Part shown: positions 50,964-60,501 of the stretch, one piece after another
How the letters are laid out: the number at the start of each line of letters is the position of its first letter
How positions within the stretch are numbered: the first letter of the stretch is position 1
Assembly (NCBI GenBank): GCA_017527905.1
Contig: JAFXPK010000026.1
Span: forward strand, 62,001-126,000
Direction of reading: 5' to 3'
DNA from: Paludibacteraceae bacterium
GTDB taxonomy: Bacteria; Bacteroidota; Bacteroidia; Bacteroidales; Paludibacteraceae
DNA length: 64,000 nt
Notes under the pieces: model-generated
Told to the model about the DNA's origin: nothing
Database searches by the model: none
Seen by the model: the letters and a program-made list of their open reading frames with translations, nothing else
Position numbers and translations under genes: made by a program

Positions 50964-53150
50964 ATGGCGATAATGAGATTCAACGCATTGAAGGAGTTGC
51001 AAAGCAGACGTCCTTTGCCGGTGCATATACCATCGGACAAGTTGTCTGACTATTTCGCGATCAATGTGTTTACGAAGGAGAAGATGCGCGAGTATCTTTC
51101 CAAGGATGCATTTAATGCTTTTATTGCGGCGGTAGACCGTGGTGTGTTGTTCGACAGGAACGTGGCGGACCAGATCGCGACGGGCATGCGCAAGTGGGCG
51201 AGTGAACGTGGGGCGACCCATTACACGCACTGGTTCCAGCCCCTGACGGACGGTACGGCTGAGAAGCATGACGGGTTCATCGATTTCGACGAGAACGGTG
51301 ACATCATCGAACGCTTCTCCGGCAAGTTGCTGATCCAGCAGGAGCCTGACGCCTCTTCCTTCCCTAACGGAGGTATACGCAACACGTTCGAGGCGCGCGG
51401 TTATACGGCTTGGGATCTCTCTTCGCCCGCTTTCGTGGTGGGCTCCACTCTCTGTATCCCGACCATCTTCATCTCTTATACGGGTGAGGCGTTGGACTAC
51501 AAGACACCTTTGCTGAAGGCTATCTCGGCGGTGGATAAGGCTGCCGTGGCGGTCTGCCAGTATTTCGACAAGAATGTGACGAAGGTGAATACGAACTTGG
51601 GCTGGGAGCAGGAGTATTTCTTGGTGGACTCCGCCCTCTACAATGCGCGTCCTGACTTGTGCATGACGGGTAGAACCCTTATGGGCCATGCCTCTGCCAA
51701 GGACCAGCAGTTGGACGACCACTATTTCGGCTCCATCCCGGAGCGTGTCACCTCCTTCATGCGTGAAGTGGAGGTGGAGGCGCACAAGTTGGGTATTCCT
51801 TTGAAAACCAGACATAACGAAGTGGCTCCTAACCAATTCGAGTTCGCCCCGATCTACGAGGAGGCGAACCTGGCGAACGACCACAACCAGCTCATTATGG
51901 ACGTGATGAAGCGTATCGCACGCAAGCACCATTTCCAGGTCTTGCTGCATGAGAAGCCTTTCGCAAGCGTGAACGGTTCCGGCAAGCACAATAACTGGTC
52001 TTTGACGACGGACACGGGCATCAACCTGCTCTCTCCTGCCAAGAACCCTAAAGGGAACATGTTGTTCCTCACCTTCCTCGTGAATGTGATGACGGCTGTG
52101 TACAAGCATCAGGACCTGCTGCGCGCTTCCATCATGAGCGCTGGCAACACCTACCGATTGGGCGCCAACGAGGCTCCTCCTGCCATCCTCTCCGTCTTCT
52201 TGGGACGTACGCTCTCCAAGATGTTGGATGACTTGGCTACCCAGGTGGGTGACAACAAGATGACGCCGGAGGAGAAGACCGCCCTGAAATTGGGCATCGC
52301 GCGTATCCCGGACATCATGCTGGATACCACCGACCGTAACAGAACCTCTCCGTTCGCCTTCACGGGTAACCGTTTCGAGTTCCGCGCTGTCGGCTCGTCC
52401 GCTAACTGTGCGGCCTCCATCATCGCCTTGGATGCGGCCGTCGCCCACCAACTGAACGAGTTCCGTGCGGAGGTGGATGACCTGATCAATGCGGGGAAAG
52501 GAAAGGATGAGGCGATCTTCCAAGTGCTGAAGAAACTGATCATAGAGTCCAAACCGGTACGTTTCGAGGGAGACGGCTATTCCGAAGAGTGGAAGGCGGA
52601 GGCCAAGAAGCGCGGACTCACCAATATCACCAGCGCCCCTGAGGCCATCAGCAAGTACTTGGACAAGTCTTCCATGGATGTGCTGATCGGTGAGAATGTC
52701 TTCAACGAGGTGGAGCTGAAGGGACGTGTCGAGGTGGAATACGAGAAGTTCTCGAAGAAGGTGCAGATCGAGTCGCGCATCTTGGGCGACATCGCCATCA
52801 ATCATATCGTGCCTACCGCGGTGGCTTATCAGAACCGTCTGATCGAAAACCTCTGCGGCTTGAAGCAGTTGTTCGACGCGAAGGAGTACGATGTGCTTTC
52901 GGAGGATAGGAAGGACCTGATCCGTGAGATCTCCAGCCATGTCACCGCCATCAAGAAGCTGGTGAAGCGCATGACGGAGGAGCGTCATACCGCCAACACG
53001 GCGAAGAGCGAGCATGAGACAGCCGTGGTGTACGACAGTGTGGTGCGCCCGACGATGGAGGAGATCCGCTCCCACATCGATGACCTCGAATTGGTGATCG
53101 ACGATGACTTCTGGCCGATGCCGAAGTACCGTGAGCTGTTGTTCTCTTGA
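50964..53150 (+). CDS. glnN: Glutamine synthetase type III
   Basis: This 728-residue enzyme makes glutamine from glutamate, ammonia and ATP. The GSIII-specific N-terminal domain begins FNALKELQSRRPLPVHIPSDKLSDYFA; catalytic blocks include THWFQPLTDGTAEKHDGF, NLGWEQEYFLVD, NEVAPNQFEFAPIYEEANLANDHNQL and SVNGSGKHNNWSLTTDTG. Full length for the family. It is flanked by a -7 element and a strong terminator, so it is probably a single-gene unit. Confidence 0.96.
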   Translation: MAIMRFNALKELQSRRPLPVHIPSDKLSDYFAINVFTKEKMREYLSKDAFNAFIAAVDRGVLFDRNVADQIATGMRKWASERGATHYTHWFQPLTDGTAEKHDGFIDFDENGDIIERFSGKLLIQQEPDASSFPNGGIRNTFEARGYTAWDLSSPAFVVGSTLCIPTIFISYTGEALDYKTPLLKAISAVDKAAVAVCQYFDKNVTKVNTNLGWEQEYFLVDSALYNARPDLCMTGRTLMGHASAKDQQLDDHYFGSIPERVTSFMREVEVEAHKLGIPLKTRHNEVAPNQFEFAPIYEEANLANDHNQLIMDVMKRIARKHHFQVLLHEKPFASVNGSGKHNNWSLTTDTGINLLSPAKNPKGNMLFLTFLVNVMTAVYKHQDLLRASIMSAGNTYRLGANEAPPAILSVFLGRTLSKMLDDLATQVGDNKMTPEEKTALKLGIARIPDIMLDTTDRNRTSPFAFTGNRFEFRAVGSSANCAASIIALDAAVAHQLNEFRAEVDDLINAGKGKDEAIFQVLKKLIIESKPVRFEGDGYSEEWKAEAKKRGLTNITSAPEAISKYLDKSSMDVLIGENVFNEVELKGRVEVEYEKFSKKVQIESRILGDIAINHIVPTAVAYQNRLIENLCGLKQLFDAKEYDVLSEDRKDLIREISSHVTAIKKLVKRMTEERHTANTAKSEHETAVVYDSVVRPTMEEIRSHIDDLELVIDDDFWPMPKYRELLFS

Positions 53151-53173
53151 TAACTCCTTTTGATTAAAAATAG

Positions 53174-53218
53174 AATACGGGGAAGCAGTCATAATTGATC
53201 GCTTCCCCGTATTTCTTT
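53174..53218 (+). terminator. Intrinsic terminator after glnN
   Basis: AATACGGGGAAGC (53174-53186) pairs with GCTTCCCCGTATT (53201-53213), followed by a T-rich run. Confidence 0.85.
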
Positions 53219-53307
53219 TCTCGGAATGAGGTGCTTGGCGCCGTCACCCGGAATGTTATCTTAAGGAGTCTATCGGACCTTCGTTTTGTTGGTTAGCCCC
53301 GATGGTT

Positions 53308-54285
53308 TTAGTCCCACCAGAAATACCAGTATCTGGAGCCCTTTAATGTGCTGGCAAGGTTCTGTACCGTCTCGCAGCCTTGTGTGACGATGTCTGAGCA
53401 AAAGCCGAACTGTTGGAGCGCGAGGGCTTTCGTCTCTTCTTCCTCTTCCACAGGTCGTTTCACGTAGAATTGCAGGACGTCGCCGGACATGAAGCAAGGG
53501 ACCGCTCCGTACTTTTCAAACCAATATTTCGCGATGCTTCGGTGTTCCAGTGGTTCAGGGCTCTCGTCTCCTCCGAATGGCAGGTAGCAGAATACGTCGT
53601 AGACTGACTGTACTGGCACATCGACGAAGCATAGGATGTTATCGCTTTGGCTTAATATGATAGAGCTTAACTCATCACATTCAGCCGATTCCTTCCCCCA
53701 GGCGATCATATCGTTGTCCCAATCTATGTCACCGTCCGATGTGTAGAGCTCCTTTGTCTCCTCGAAACGGTTTTTGAGGATGGTCTCCGCATCTTCGAGA
53801 GGTGTGTTCAGCTTGCTTTGAATGAAGGCATCCATGTCGGATAGATGCTCCTCATATTCTATCTGCAGATTATCGATCATTATGCTATCCAACTCCACCA
53901 TGACACGGACGAACCCTGGATTAGGTTGTTCAGCCATGCGCAGGTACATGTTGGTCAGTTGATCTTCCGTGATTTTGTTGCAGCTGACTATGTGGGCGAT
54001 TTTGCATCCAGTCTTTTCGATGATGTTGATGGCTTTCCCAGCCTCGTCGCTCACCTTGATCTCCGCATCCGCTTTGGGAGCGTCCATAGGCTTTTCTGCT
54101 TCCTGTGTGTTCTTCGCACTTTCAGTGCTTCCAGTGTTTCCAGGGGCAGACTCCTGGTTCTTCTCCTTTTCCTCCTCATCGGTTTTCTTCAGCTTGGTCT
54201 TGAGATAGGCTGCGGCGATGGGCGCCAAGACTGCGACTGATAATTTGATTACGTTTTTTATCGTCTGACGGTTCAGTATGCTCAT
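53308..54285 (-). CDS. DUF4253-like membrane-anchored protein
   Basis: This 325-residue protein has one N-terminal hydrophobic segment (IKLSVAVLAPIAAAYLKTKL), an acidic linker, and a C-terminal domain ending QQFGFCSDIVTQGCETVQNL and SRYWYFWWD, which matches the end of DUF4253. The ...VPVQSVYDVFCYLPFGG... block precedes it. DUF4253 is of unknown function and often found near toxins or as an immunity-like protein; no toxin is recognised here. It is followed by three more minus-strand envelope genes. Confidence 0.72.
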   Translation of the reverse strand: MSILNRQTIKNVIKLSVAVLAPIAAAYLKTKLKKTDEEEKEKNQESAPGNTGSTESAKNTQEAEKPMDAPKADAEIKVSDEAGKAINIIEKTGCKIAHIVSCNKITEDQLTNMYLRMAEQPNPGFVRVMVELDSIMIDNLQIEYEEHLSDMDAFIQSKLNTPLEDAETILKNRFEETKELYTSDGDIDWDNDMIAWGKESAECDELSSIILSQSDNILCFVDVPVQSVYDVFCYLPFGGDESPEPLEHRSIAKYWFEKYGAVPCFMSGDVLQFYVKRPVEEEEETKALALQQFGFCSDIVTQGCETVQNLASTLKGSRYWYFWWD

Positions 54286-54316
54286 GTTGTTTCTTGATGA
54301 TTTATAGTTCGATACG

Positions 54317-54964
54317 TTATTCCTCCTCTCCGTTCTCGTCGATGGTGACGAAGCACTTCGCGGATATGTTTCCTGCGGAGGCGATGATGGAAGTCTCGCC
54401 TTCAGCCATGGCGGTGATGGTGCCGTCCGGTGCGACCGTAGCCACAGCGTTGTTCTCTGAACTCCATGATATGCTGAATTTCTCGCCTGATTCCTCAGGG
54501 TAAATGGCGGCGTTGAGTCTCTTCTTGTCGCCCACTTTCATTTGCAGCTCGTTCTTGTTCAGTAGTATTTCGCTGACTTTAACAGTTTCGTTATTCTTGA
54601 CAATGAAGCTGTCCACCACATAGACGCTATTGCCTCTCCAAGGCAGGGTGTGGAAATATTCCTTGTAGTAGAGGTCCACGGTGCGGTCGCCCATTTCCAT
54701 GAGTTTCAGCGCCACGTTTTCGTCCTCGATGGAGAATATGAATTCGTTGGACTGGATGGTTCCGCCGTTGGTGGGTGCGCTTTTCAGTCCGTTCTGGATG
54801 ATTTTACCCTCATAGGTTTTGAAGATATAACCCTTCTTCACCACGTAGTTCAATTCGCCGCTTTTGACGCCTTCTCCGAAAACGTAATAGTAACGGAAGT
54901 ACCCGAAGGCGCCGATGCCTAAGATCACACAAAGGATTGTGATGATGATGATTTTAATTTTCAT
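54317..54964 (-). CDS. Membrane-anchored protein with Ig-like (Big_2) domain
   Basis: This 215-residue protein has an N-terminal membrane segment (IKIIIITILCVILGIGAFGYF), a beta-rich middle part seen in many Bacteroidota proteins often mislabelled as 6-phosphogluconate dehydrogenases (GEGVKSGELNYVVKKGYIFK, NEFIFSI, YYKEYFHTLPWRG), and a C-terminal Big_2-like immunoglobulin fold (ISWSSENNAVATVAPDGTIT, GETSIIASAG). The domain combination suggests a surface or periplasmic binding protein. No enzymatic motif is seen. Confidence 0.75.
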   Translation of the reverse strand: MKIKIIIITILCVILGIGAFGYFRYYYVFGEGVKSGELNYVVKKGYIFKTYEGKIIQNGLKSAPTNGGTIQSNEFIFSIEDENVALKLMEMGDRTVDLYYKEYFHTLPWRGNSVYVVDSFIVKNNETVKVSEILLNKNELQMKVGDKKRLNAAIYPEESGEKFSISWSSENNAVATVAPDGTITAMAEGETSIIASAGNISAKCFVTIDENGEEE

Positions 54965-55003
54965 TGTCTGCTATGTTTGTTCAAAGTTTTTCTGATGTTC
55001 TTG

Positions 55004-56413
55004 TTAGTAGCGGTACCTGTTTCCTTTCCTGTATCCGATGATGACGCCCATACCCAGTGTTACCCTTGTGTCGCGCACGTAGCAAGGCACTTTGTGGCCA
55101 GACACGGAAGCGTATCTGAGCGGTATGTGGTCGATGGCGGCGTAGAGGTTGATTGGACCCGCGTTGCCGTTCACACCGATACCGATGTTGTTCCACCCGT
55201 CGAATAGGTTGTAGGTGAATGTTCCTGAGAAGTACTCGATAGGGCGGAAGTTAGCGGAGAGGACGAACTCTTCCCTTGTCGCTTTACGGACGAAGTAGGT
55301 TTTTGAGAGCGCTCCGATGCTGATTTTGTCTTCCATGAGGGAGTATTCACCACCTATAAGGAGCTTTGCGGAGAGCCATGTGGTGTAGTTTTTAGGGTCC
55401 TCGTTTTTCTTCAACATACGTTTGAATTTCGTCTTGTAAGGGTCCCATCCTTTCTCGACGGATAGATCTTCGTTCACCTCGTATTCGACTCCCTTGTAGC
55501 TGAATTGCTCGCGCGGATTGAGTTCCTGTATGTTTCCGTTCCATGCGAGGAAGCCCAAGTCCAATACGCTGGCGGACACATTCAGTTCGTCTGAGATTTG
55601 GTAGTTGGCACCTGCGTCGATGGCGAATCCGTGGCCTTGCGCTTGGGTGATCTTCCCTCCGTTGGATTTGAGTCCGCTGACCCTGTCCGTCTCGGTTACG
55701 GTTAATTCCATCGTAGGGGTGGTGATGCGCAGGTTACCGCTTCCGGACACTTGCCACTCGTCTTCGCTTGCGGTCATGTGCAAGTTCCTGAGGTTGGTGC
55801 TCACGTTCGCGTAGCCGACCAATAGTTTCGCCTTGCCTCCTACCGAGAGGTTCTCGTCGATTTTTGCGGAGATGCCGGCCGCGTATTCGTTGTATAGCGT
55901 GGCGGAGATAGCCATCTTGTCGACCCCGAAATCATATTTCTCGCCCTCTTTCATTCCTTCGAAGAAGAATTGGAAGAACTCTTTCGGAATGGATATGGAG
56001 GCCTCCATCTTGTTGCTGACGGAGAAGGAGACGAACAGTTTTTTGTTGATGCGGTAGCCTGCGTCGAACAAGTCTATCTGATAGGCCGCATGCAGTTTTT
56101 CACGGCCGTGGATGGCGCTCAGGAATTCGTCTGAGGCCATGATGCTCTTGTCGCAGAAGAGCAGTGTTTTTTGCTCCCCGTTTACTTTCTTGGTCTTGAA
56201 GATATCCGTCAGGGTCAGGTCGGTGTTGCCGCCTCCTGCCGCGATGGTGGATATCATCGGCACACCCACATATAGTTTCCCTTCCGGCTGGAAGGATGGG
56301 TTCAGGTGGTGCTGACGGTAGTTCTGCTTGTCGAAGTAGAGCGTGTTGGAGATTTGCGCCGACAATGCGCCGCAAGTCATGCTAAGTAGTAGGAATAATA
56401 CTGTCTTTTTCAT
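55004..56413 (-). CDS. DUF5723-type outer-membrane beta-barrel protein
   Basis: This 469-residue protein begins with a signal peptide (KKTVLFLLLSMTCGALSAQ) and is followed by many alternating beta strands (NTLYFDKQNYRQHHLNPSFQPEGKLYVGVP near the start). It matches DUF5723, a barrel family of Bacteroidota. I chose the ATG directly before the signal; an ATG three codons earlier is possible. It is 13 bp downstream of a lipoprotein gene on the same strand, so the two probably act together in the outer membrane. Confidence 0.8.
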   Translation of the reverse strand: MKKTVLFLLLSMTCGALSAQISNTLYFDKQNYRQHHLNPSFQPEGKLYVGVPMISTIAAGGGNTDLTLTDIFKTKKVNGEQKTLLFCDKSIMASDEFLSAIHGREKLHAAYQIDLFDAGYRINKKLFVSFSVSNKMEASISIPKEFFQFFFEGMKEGEKYDFGVDKMAISATLYNEYAAGISAKIDENLSVGGKAKLLVGYANVSTNLRNLHMTASEDEWQVSGSGNLRITTPTMELTVTETDRVSGLKSNGGKITQAQGHGFAIDAGANYQISDELNVSASVLDLGFLAWNGNIQELNPREQFSYKGVEYEVNEDLSVEKGWDPYKTKFKRMLKKNEDPKNYTTWLSAKLLIGGEYSLMEDKISIGALSKTYFVRKATREEFVLSANFRPIEYFSGTFTYNLFDGWNNIGIGVNGNAGPINLYAAIDHIPLRYASVSGHKVPCYVRDTRVTLGMGVIIGYRKGNRYRY

Positions 56414-56426
56414 TGCGCACATTGTT

Positions 56427-57170
56427 TTAGAAATCGTATTCGTTGATTAATAATCCTCCTTTGAAGAAGCAGGCGATTTTCATCTTCATGGTATTTTTGT
56501 CTGTCAGGATGGATTGCTCGCATTTATCCATCGAGAAGGTGTATTCCACATTGATCCGGTCCACCATGCTCAACGGCTTCATGTAAGACTTGTCGTAGGT
56601 GATTCGGTGTTCTGTGACCGTGTTGGAAGAGGTCGTGTGGTTCGTTTCGTTGACTGCGGCGGGGTCTGCGGTGAATGTTTGCTCCTTGCGCAGCTCCGGA
56701 ATCTCCACCATCGTGTGTGTGATGGTGTCCTTGTGGTAGAACTTGATCGTGTAATCGATGCTCAACGGGAGTCCGTTGTCCACTTCGATCTTCAGCACGC
56801 ATTTCTCCATGAGGTCTATTGGACGACCTTCCCCCACTTTGTTGTCGAAGTGAAGACCTGGGAACGAATCCATCTCCTCGATGAATGACCCTTTTTTGAT
56901 CACGATAGGGAACTTGATGCTTTCCTTCTCGTTGCCGGTGAGGATGTAGGTGGAATCGGGCGTGATGATGATTCCCTTGCTCTTCGTGTGTTTTATGATC
57001 TCTTTCAGAGATGCTGTCACATTGGCTACGGGAACATCCAGCGCTGTCTGCATGTAGAGACTGTCTGTGTCTAACTTATCCAATTCTAAGTCCTCGACGG
57101 TACAGGAAGGTTGTCCACAGAATGCGGCAAAAATTCCTAACGAGACGGATAATAATTTGATTTTTCTCAT
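56427..57170 (-). CDS. Lipoprotein-like secreted protein
   Basis: This 247-residue protein starts with a signal (RKIKLLSVSLGIFAAFC) that has a plausible lipid-attachment Cys at AAFC or QPSC. The body is beta-rich with no known motif. It precedes the DUF5723 barrel gene with minimal spacing, so it is probably a periplasmic-side partner of the barrel. Confidence 0.7.
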   Translation of the reverse strand: MRKIKLLSVSLGIFAAFCGQPSCTVEDLELDKLDTDSLYMQTALDVPVANVTASLKEIIKHTKSKGIIITPDSTYILTGNEKESIKFPIVIKKGSFIEEMDSFPGLHFDNKVGEGRPIDLMEKCVLKIEVDNGLPLSIDYTIKFYHKDTITHTMVEIPELRKEQTFTADPAAVNETNHTTSSNTVTEHRITYDKSYMKPLSMVDRINVEYTFSMDKCEQSILTDKNTMKMKIACFFKGGLLINEYDF

Positions 57171-57279
57171 ATCTGTGCGTTTTTTTGTTTAACAAAGGTA
57201 ATTATTTTTCTGGATAAATAACCAATTTGGTTTATGTATTTTAAATGCGCAAAAATTCTTTTCGTCCGTAAAGTTTTTG

Positions 57280-57287
57280 TATTTTTG
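57280..57287 (+). promoter_or_regulatory. Candidate -7 element for DUF3127 gene
   Basis: TATTTTTG lies 55 bp before the start. The -33 region lacks a clear TTTG. Confidence 0.45.
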
Positions 57288-57341
57288 TGAAAAATGTTTT
57301 ACGGGGAAGATGTTCCCCATTTATTTTAATGAGTTATAACA

Positions 57342-57743
57342 ATGGATTTTACTGGTAGAATTATCGCTGTTTTGCCGAAGAGGACGGGAGAAGGCAGAAA
57401 TGGTACTTGGATGAGCCAAGAGTATGTGATGGAGCATGATACGTCGAACGCTCAATATCCTCGCCGCATGTGTTTCAACGTTTGGGGTGAGCAGAAAATT
57501 AATGATTTTAATATTCAGGAAGGTCAGTTCTACACGGTCAGTGTGGATATCGATTGCCGTGAGTGGCAAGGCCGCTGGTTCAATGATATCCGTGCTTGGA
57601 GGGTTACTCCTGCAGGATCTCAAGCGTCTCAGTCGGTTCCTCCCGCTCAGCCTGCCATGCCGGGCGGTATGCCTAACGTGCCTACGTTCGACGCCCAGTC
57701 TAACGCATCGCAGGAGAACGAGGCGGATCAGCTTCCTTTCTAA
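57342..57743 (+). CDS. DUF3127 protein with SSB-like C-terminal tip
   Basis: This 133-residue protein has a beta-rich OB-like core (DFTGRIIAVLPKRTGEG, RMCFNVWGEQKI, QFYTVSVDIDCREWQGRWFNDIRAWRV) typical of DUF3127, then a Pro/Gln/Asn-rich linker, then the tail ENEADQLPF. That tail resembles the acidic, aromatic-ending tip by which SSB proteins recruit partners. A role in single-stranded DNA binding is suggested by this design but not proven. Confidence 0.82.
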   Translation: MDFTGRIIAVLPKRTGEGRNGTWMSQEYVMEHDTSNAQYPRRMCFNVWGEQKINDFNIQEGQFYTVSVDIDCREWQGRWFNDIRAWRVTPAGSQASQSVPPAQPAMPGGMPNVPTFDAQSNASQENEADQLPF

Positions 57744-57870
57744 CATATTGTTGGAGAACGGTTCTTCCCTCAAGGCTTGAGGGGTTCCTTTTTCTCTGGC
57801 GGCTGAAAAGAATAGAGGGATGTCACATGAGTGGCACCCCTCTTCGTTTTGTTATATCCTAACCGTAGGC

Positions 57871-59022
57871 TTATTCTTTCCCGATGATGATGGCTGGCAA
57901 TTCATTGGCGGAACCATCCTTGTTCACGATAGGGAAGTCTCCCTTGTAGCACCAGTGGCAGTTGGCGATGTTGTGCTCCTTGAAGATGCTGCAGATGTCC
58001 CTGTACCAGCGCAAACGAATCTCTTTGTCCACATAGAATGGGTATACGCCGAACTCTCCGCAGTAGAGTTGCAGCCCGAGCGAGTCTGCTTTGTCGATGG
58101 CAAGCTTCATGTGCTCGTACATGATATCCTTGTTGTATTCACCGTTCATGGAGGCGATCTTATCCTTCTGTTCCTGCGTGAGGGAGTCCAAAGCGAGGGA
58201 GTCCGTCACTTGGATGCCTGGGTAGTTGACCTTTCCCGCATAGAAAGAGTAGTCGGTCCAAGGGGCTTGATGGTGTGTTACCAGACTTGGCTCGTAGAAG
58301 TGGTAGCTCAGCATGATGTACTTGTCGTTTTCAGGCACGCGGAGCGAGTCGAACGTCTGAGGGATTTGCCAACGGTTTGAACCGAATATGATGGTTCTCT
58401 CTTTCTCTGTCTCTCTGATACCGTTCACCATCTTCTCCACCAATAGGTTCCAGTCTTCGCAGGTAGGGGCGACAGGCTCGTTCATCAACTCGTAGGCCAG
58501 ACGGTCGTTCGGATATTGATTCAGGTCTTTCTGGAGGTCTTTCCAGATGTTGACGATCTTCTCCTGCTCCTTAGGGTCTTGGAAGAGCGTGTTCGGATGT
58601 CCGTTCTCGTTGTTGAAGTGGTGGGAACGTACGATATGAAGGTCAACGACGACGTTCATGCAGTTGCCCAACGCCCAATTGATGGCATTGTGCATCAAGG
58701 CGAATGCGCTGGAGTCTCTGTTCATGGCCTCGTCGTACAATTGCTCCTCGTCTACGGCAATGCGCACGAAGTCGAAGCCCATGGCGGCGATGGAATCGAA
58801 GTCCGCCTTCGTGATTTTGTTGGCTCTCGCTTCCCCTCTTTCGCCCGACTGCGATAGCCAGTGGCTTATGTTCACACCGTTTTTGAGGTACAGGGTCGCA
58901 TACGAGCTTTTTTTAGCCTCGCACATCTTTTCCTCGTTCAAATTCTGTTTCTGCTCTGCTGGTTTGTTGCAGGATAGCAACGCAAGCGCTAGAGCGGCAA
59001 TGCTGATGATTCGTGTTTTCAT
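57871..59022 (-). CDS. GH5-type glycoside hydrolase lipoprotein
   Basis: This 383-residue protein has a lipoprotein signal (ISIAALALALLSCNK, with the lipobox LLSC), then a GH5 barrel: LKNGVNISHWLSQ, VVVDLHIVRSHHF, YELMNEPV (acid/base Glu) and LYCGEFGVYP (nucleophile Glu). It probably hydrolyses beta-1,4-glucans or mannans at the cell surface. I chose ATG 59022 so that the signal is N-terminal. Confidence 0.9.
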   Translation of the reverse strand: MKTRIISIAALALALLSCNKPAEQKQNLNEEKMCEAKKSSYATLYLKNGVNISHWLSQSGERGEARANKITKADFDSIAAMGFDFVRIAVDEEQLYDEAMNRDSSAFALMHNAINWALGNCMNVVVDLHIVRSHHFNNENGHPNTLFQDPKEQEKIVNIWKDLQKDLNQYPNDRLAYELMNEPVAPTCEDWNLLVEKMVNGIRETEKERTIIFGSNRWQIPQTFDSLRVPENDKYIMLSYHFYEPSLVTHHQAPWTDYSFYAGKVNYPGIQVTDSLALDSLTQEQKDKIASMNGEYNKDIMYEHMKLAIDKADSLGLQLYCGEFGVYPFYVDKEIRLRWYRDICSIFKEHNIANCHWCYKGDFPIVNKDGSANELPAIIIGKE

Positions 59023-59191
59023 AAAATATACTTTAGTTGTTTTTCCCAGTAAAACGTTTATACCTTTTTGCAAAAGTAATTATTTATAATATTCTCATAA
59101 AGAGGGATTGGCTGGAACGGTTTGTCGCGCGATGAAAAACCTTCCGTGTCCCGTTTCATGCTCCCTCCGTAATGTTTATGGTTCTTTATCC

Positions 59192-60121
59192 TTATTTCAG
59201 ACTGATGATCGTGCGTTGGAAAGTATCACCTTCCGTGGAGTGGAAAGTCTCTTTGGATTCGTAGGAGATCATCCAACCCGTTTTCGTGTCGTATATGGCG
59301 GTCTCTTCTAACTCAGCCCAAATCTTCGCCTTTTTATACTCTTTTGCCGCCTTCTTTATCTCTTTCTTCATTTTAGGATCGTCCGTGTCCATGCCGGATT
59401 CTCTTGCTGTTTCTTTCATGAAATTCTCCATCCATTGTTGGATTGCGCTTTGACTCTCCTTCTCGTTAAGTTTTGCGGTTGTGGTGATGGTTGTTTTATC
59501 TCCACGTTTTTCCACTTTTGTGGAGGATTTCGCATTCGCCATTTTGATTGCGTTGACGGTGATGTCTGTCGTGCCCTTCGTCTCTTTTTCCGTGTTGTAT
59601 TCTTTCCCGAAATATTTATGCTGGGCGACAACCTCCTTCAGACTGATTTCCATGAAACTCTTTTCGTCGGATGCGAATAGGTTTTTTATGGCACTTGACA
59701 TTAATCCGTTCATGATGGATGAGAAACCTTCCGATGTGTCTTTAGCGGATTCGAAGATTTTTTGGTATTCGTCGAAGTTGTTGATTTTAAGGATTCCACC
59801 TTCTTTTGAGACCGTGTAGTGGGGGGAGTATGCCTTTATTTTATCGAATTTTTCTTCTCCGATTAACATAGAGGCCATCTTTTCCATCCCTGTATAGTCC
59901 TGGTAGTTGGAATAGACGCATGACATCAGGTAATCGTCGCTGTTGTCCAGCACTTTGATCGTCATGTCACAGCTTATGGTCTTTGTGGTGTCTGTGTAAT
60001 TTACCACGGAATAAAACATTGAATCGCCTTTGTTCCAATTGGGTTTTAGAACGATTTTCTCCGCAAATGTTGTTGTTGCTAAAAGAATACATGCCCACAG
60101 TGTGATGGTTTTTTTGCTCAT
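59192..60121 (-). CDS. Secreted protein of unknown function
   Basis: This 309-residue protein has a signal peptide (SKKTITLWACILLATTTFA) and a body with a Lys-rich helix (KMKKEIKKAAKEYKKAK) and long beta-rich stretches (MFYSVVNYTDTTKTISCDMT). It resembles DUF6263-type proteins as I recall, but this assignment is weak. No membrane segment follows. Confidence 0.65.
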   Translation of the reverse strand: MSKKTITLWACILLATTTFAEKIVLKPNWNKGDSMFYSVVNYTDTTKTISCDMTIKVLDNSDDYLMSCVYSNYQDYTGMEKMASMLIGEEKFDKIKAYSPHYTVSKEGGILKINNFDEYQKIFESAKDTSEGFSSIMNGLMSSAIKNLFASDEKSFMEISLKEVVAQHKYFGKEYNTEKETKGTTDITVNAIKMANAKSSTKVEKRGDKTTITTTAKLNEKESQSAIQQWMENFMKETARESGMDTDDPKMKKEIKKAAKEYKKAKIWAELEETAIYDTKTGWMISYESKETFHSTEGDTFQRTIISLK

Positions 60122-60501
60122 GATTTTTAATGTTTACATTACAAATATAGTGTTTTCGGAGATATACAAGTCCATGTTCTCCATTTTTTTGAAAATATAT
60201 ACGCTCGGTTGTCCTGTTGGCTCATGAAGTGGGGGCTCCTTCGTTTTGCTACGGTTCACCGCCCTTTCTGTTATGTTGGTCCATGGTTTGTTGACGCAGG
60301 TGTTGTTTGTTTTGATTGTCCTTTCAACGTGCTTCTTCGATGAAAAATTATGTTTTTTCCTTGAAATGAGCCTAGAGGGGTGTGGCTCATCCAAAAATAA
60401 TATGTAAATTCGCGGTGATCATTTCGATGACGTGTATTAGGTTTTCAAGCGTGTCGGTCGAAACTGTCATTTGAAGAAATAGTGTTTCTTATTACATATT
60501 T
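60122..60501. other. Non-coding gap, about 380 bp
   Basis: It is the divergent upstream region of the secreted protein and the Na/Pi transporter gene. ATGAGCC (60366-60372) and GGCTCAT (60384-60390) form a small hairpin. No gene or strong promoter match is seen. Confidence 0.5.

Noticed and set aside
50943..53192. Very long minus-strand open frame opposite glnN
   Set aside because: It is rich in Arg, His and Leu with no motifs, the usual mirror of a conserved GC-rich gene. The plus-strand frame is a clear glutamine synthetase.
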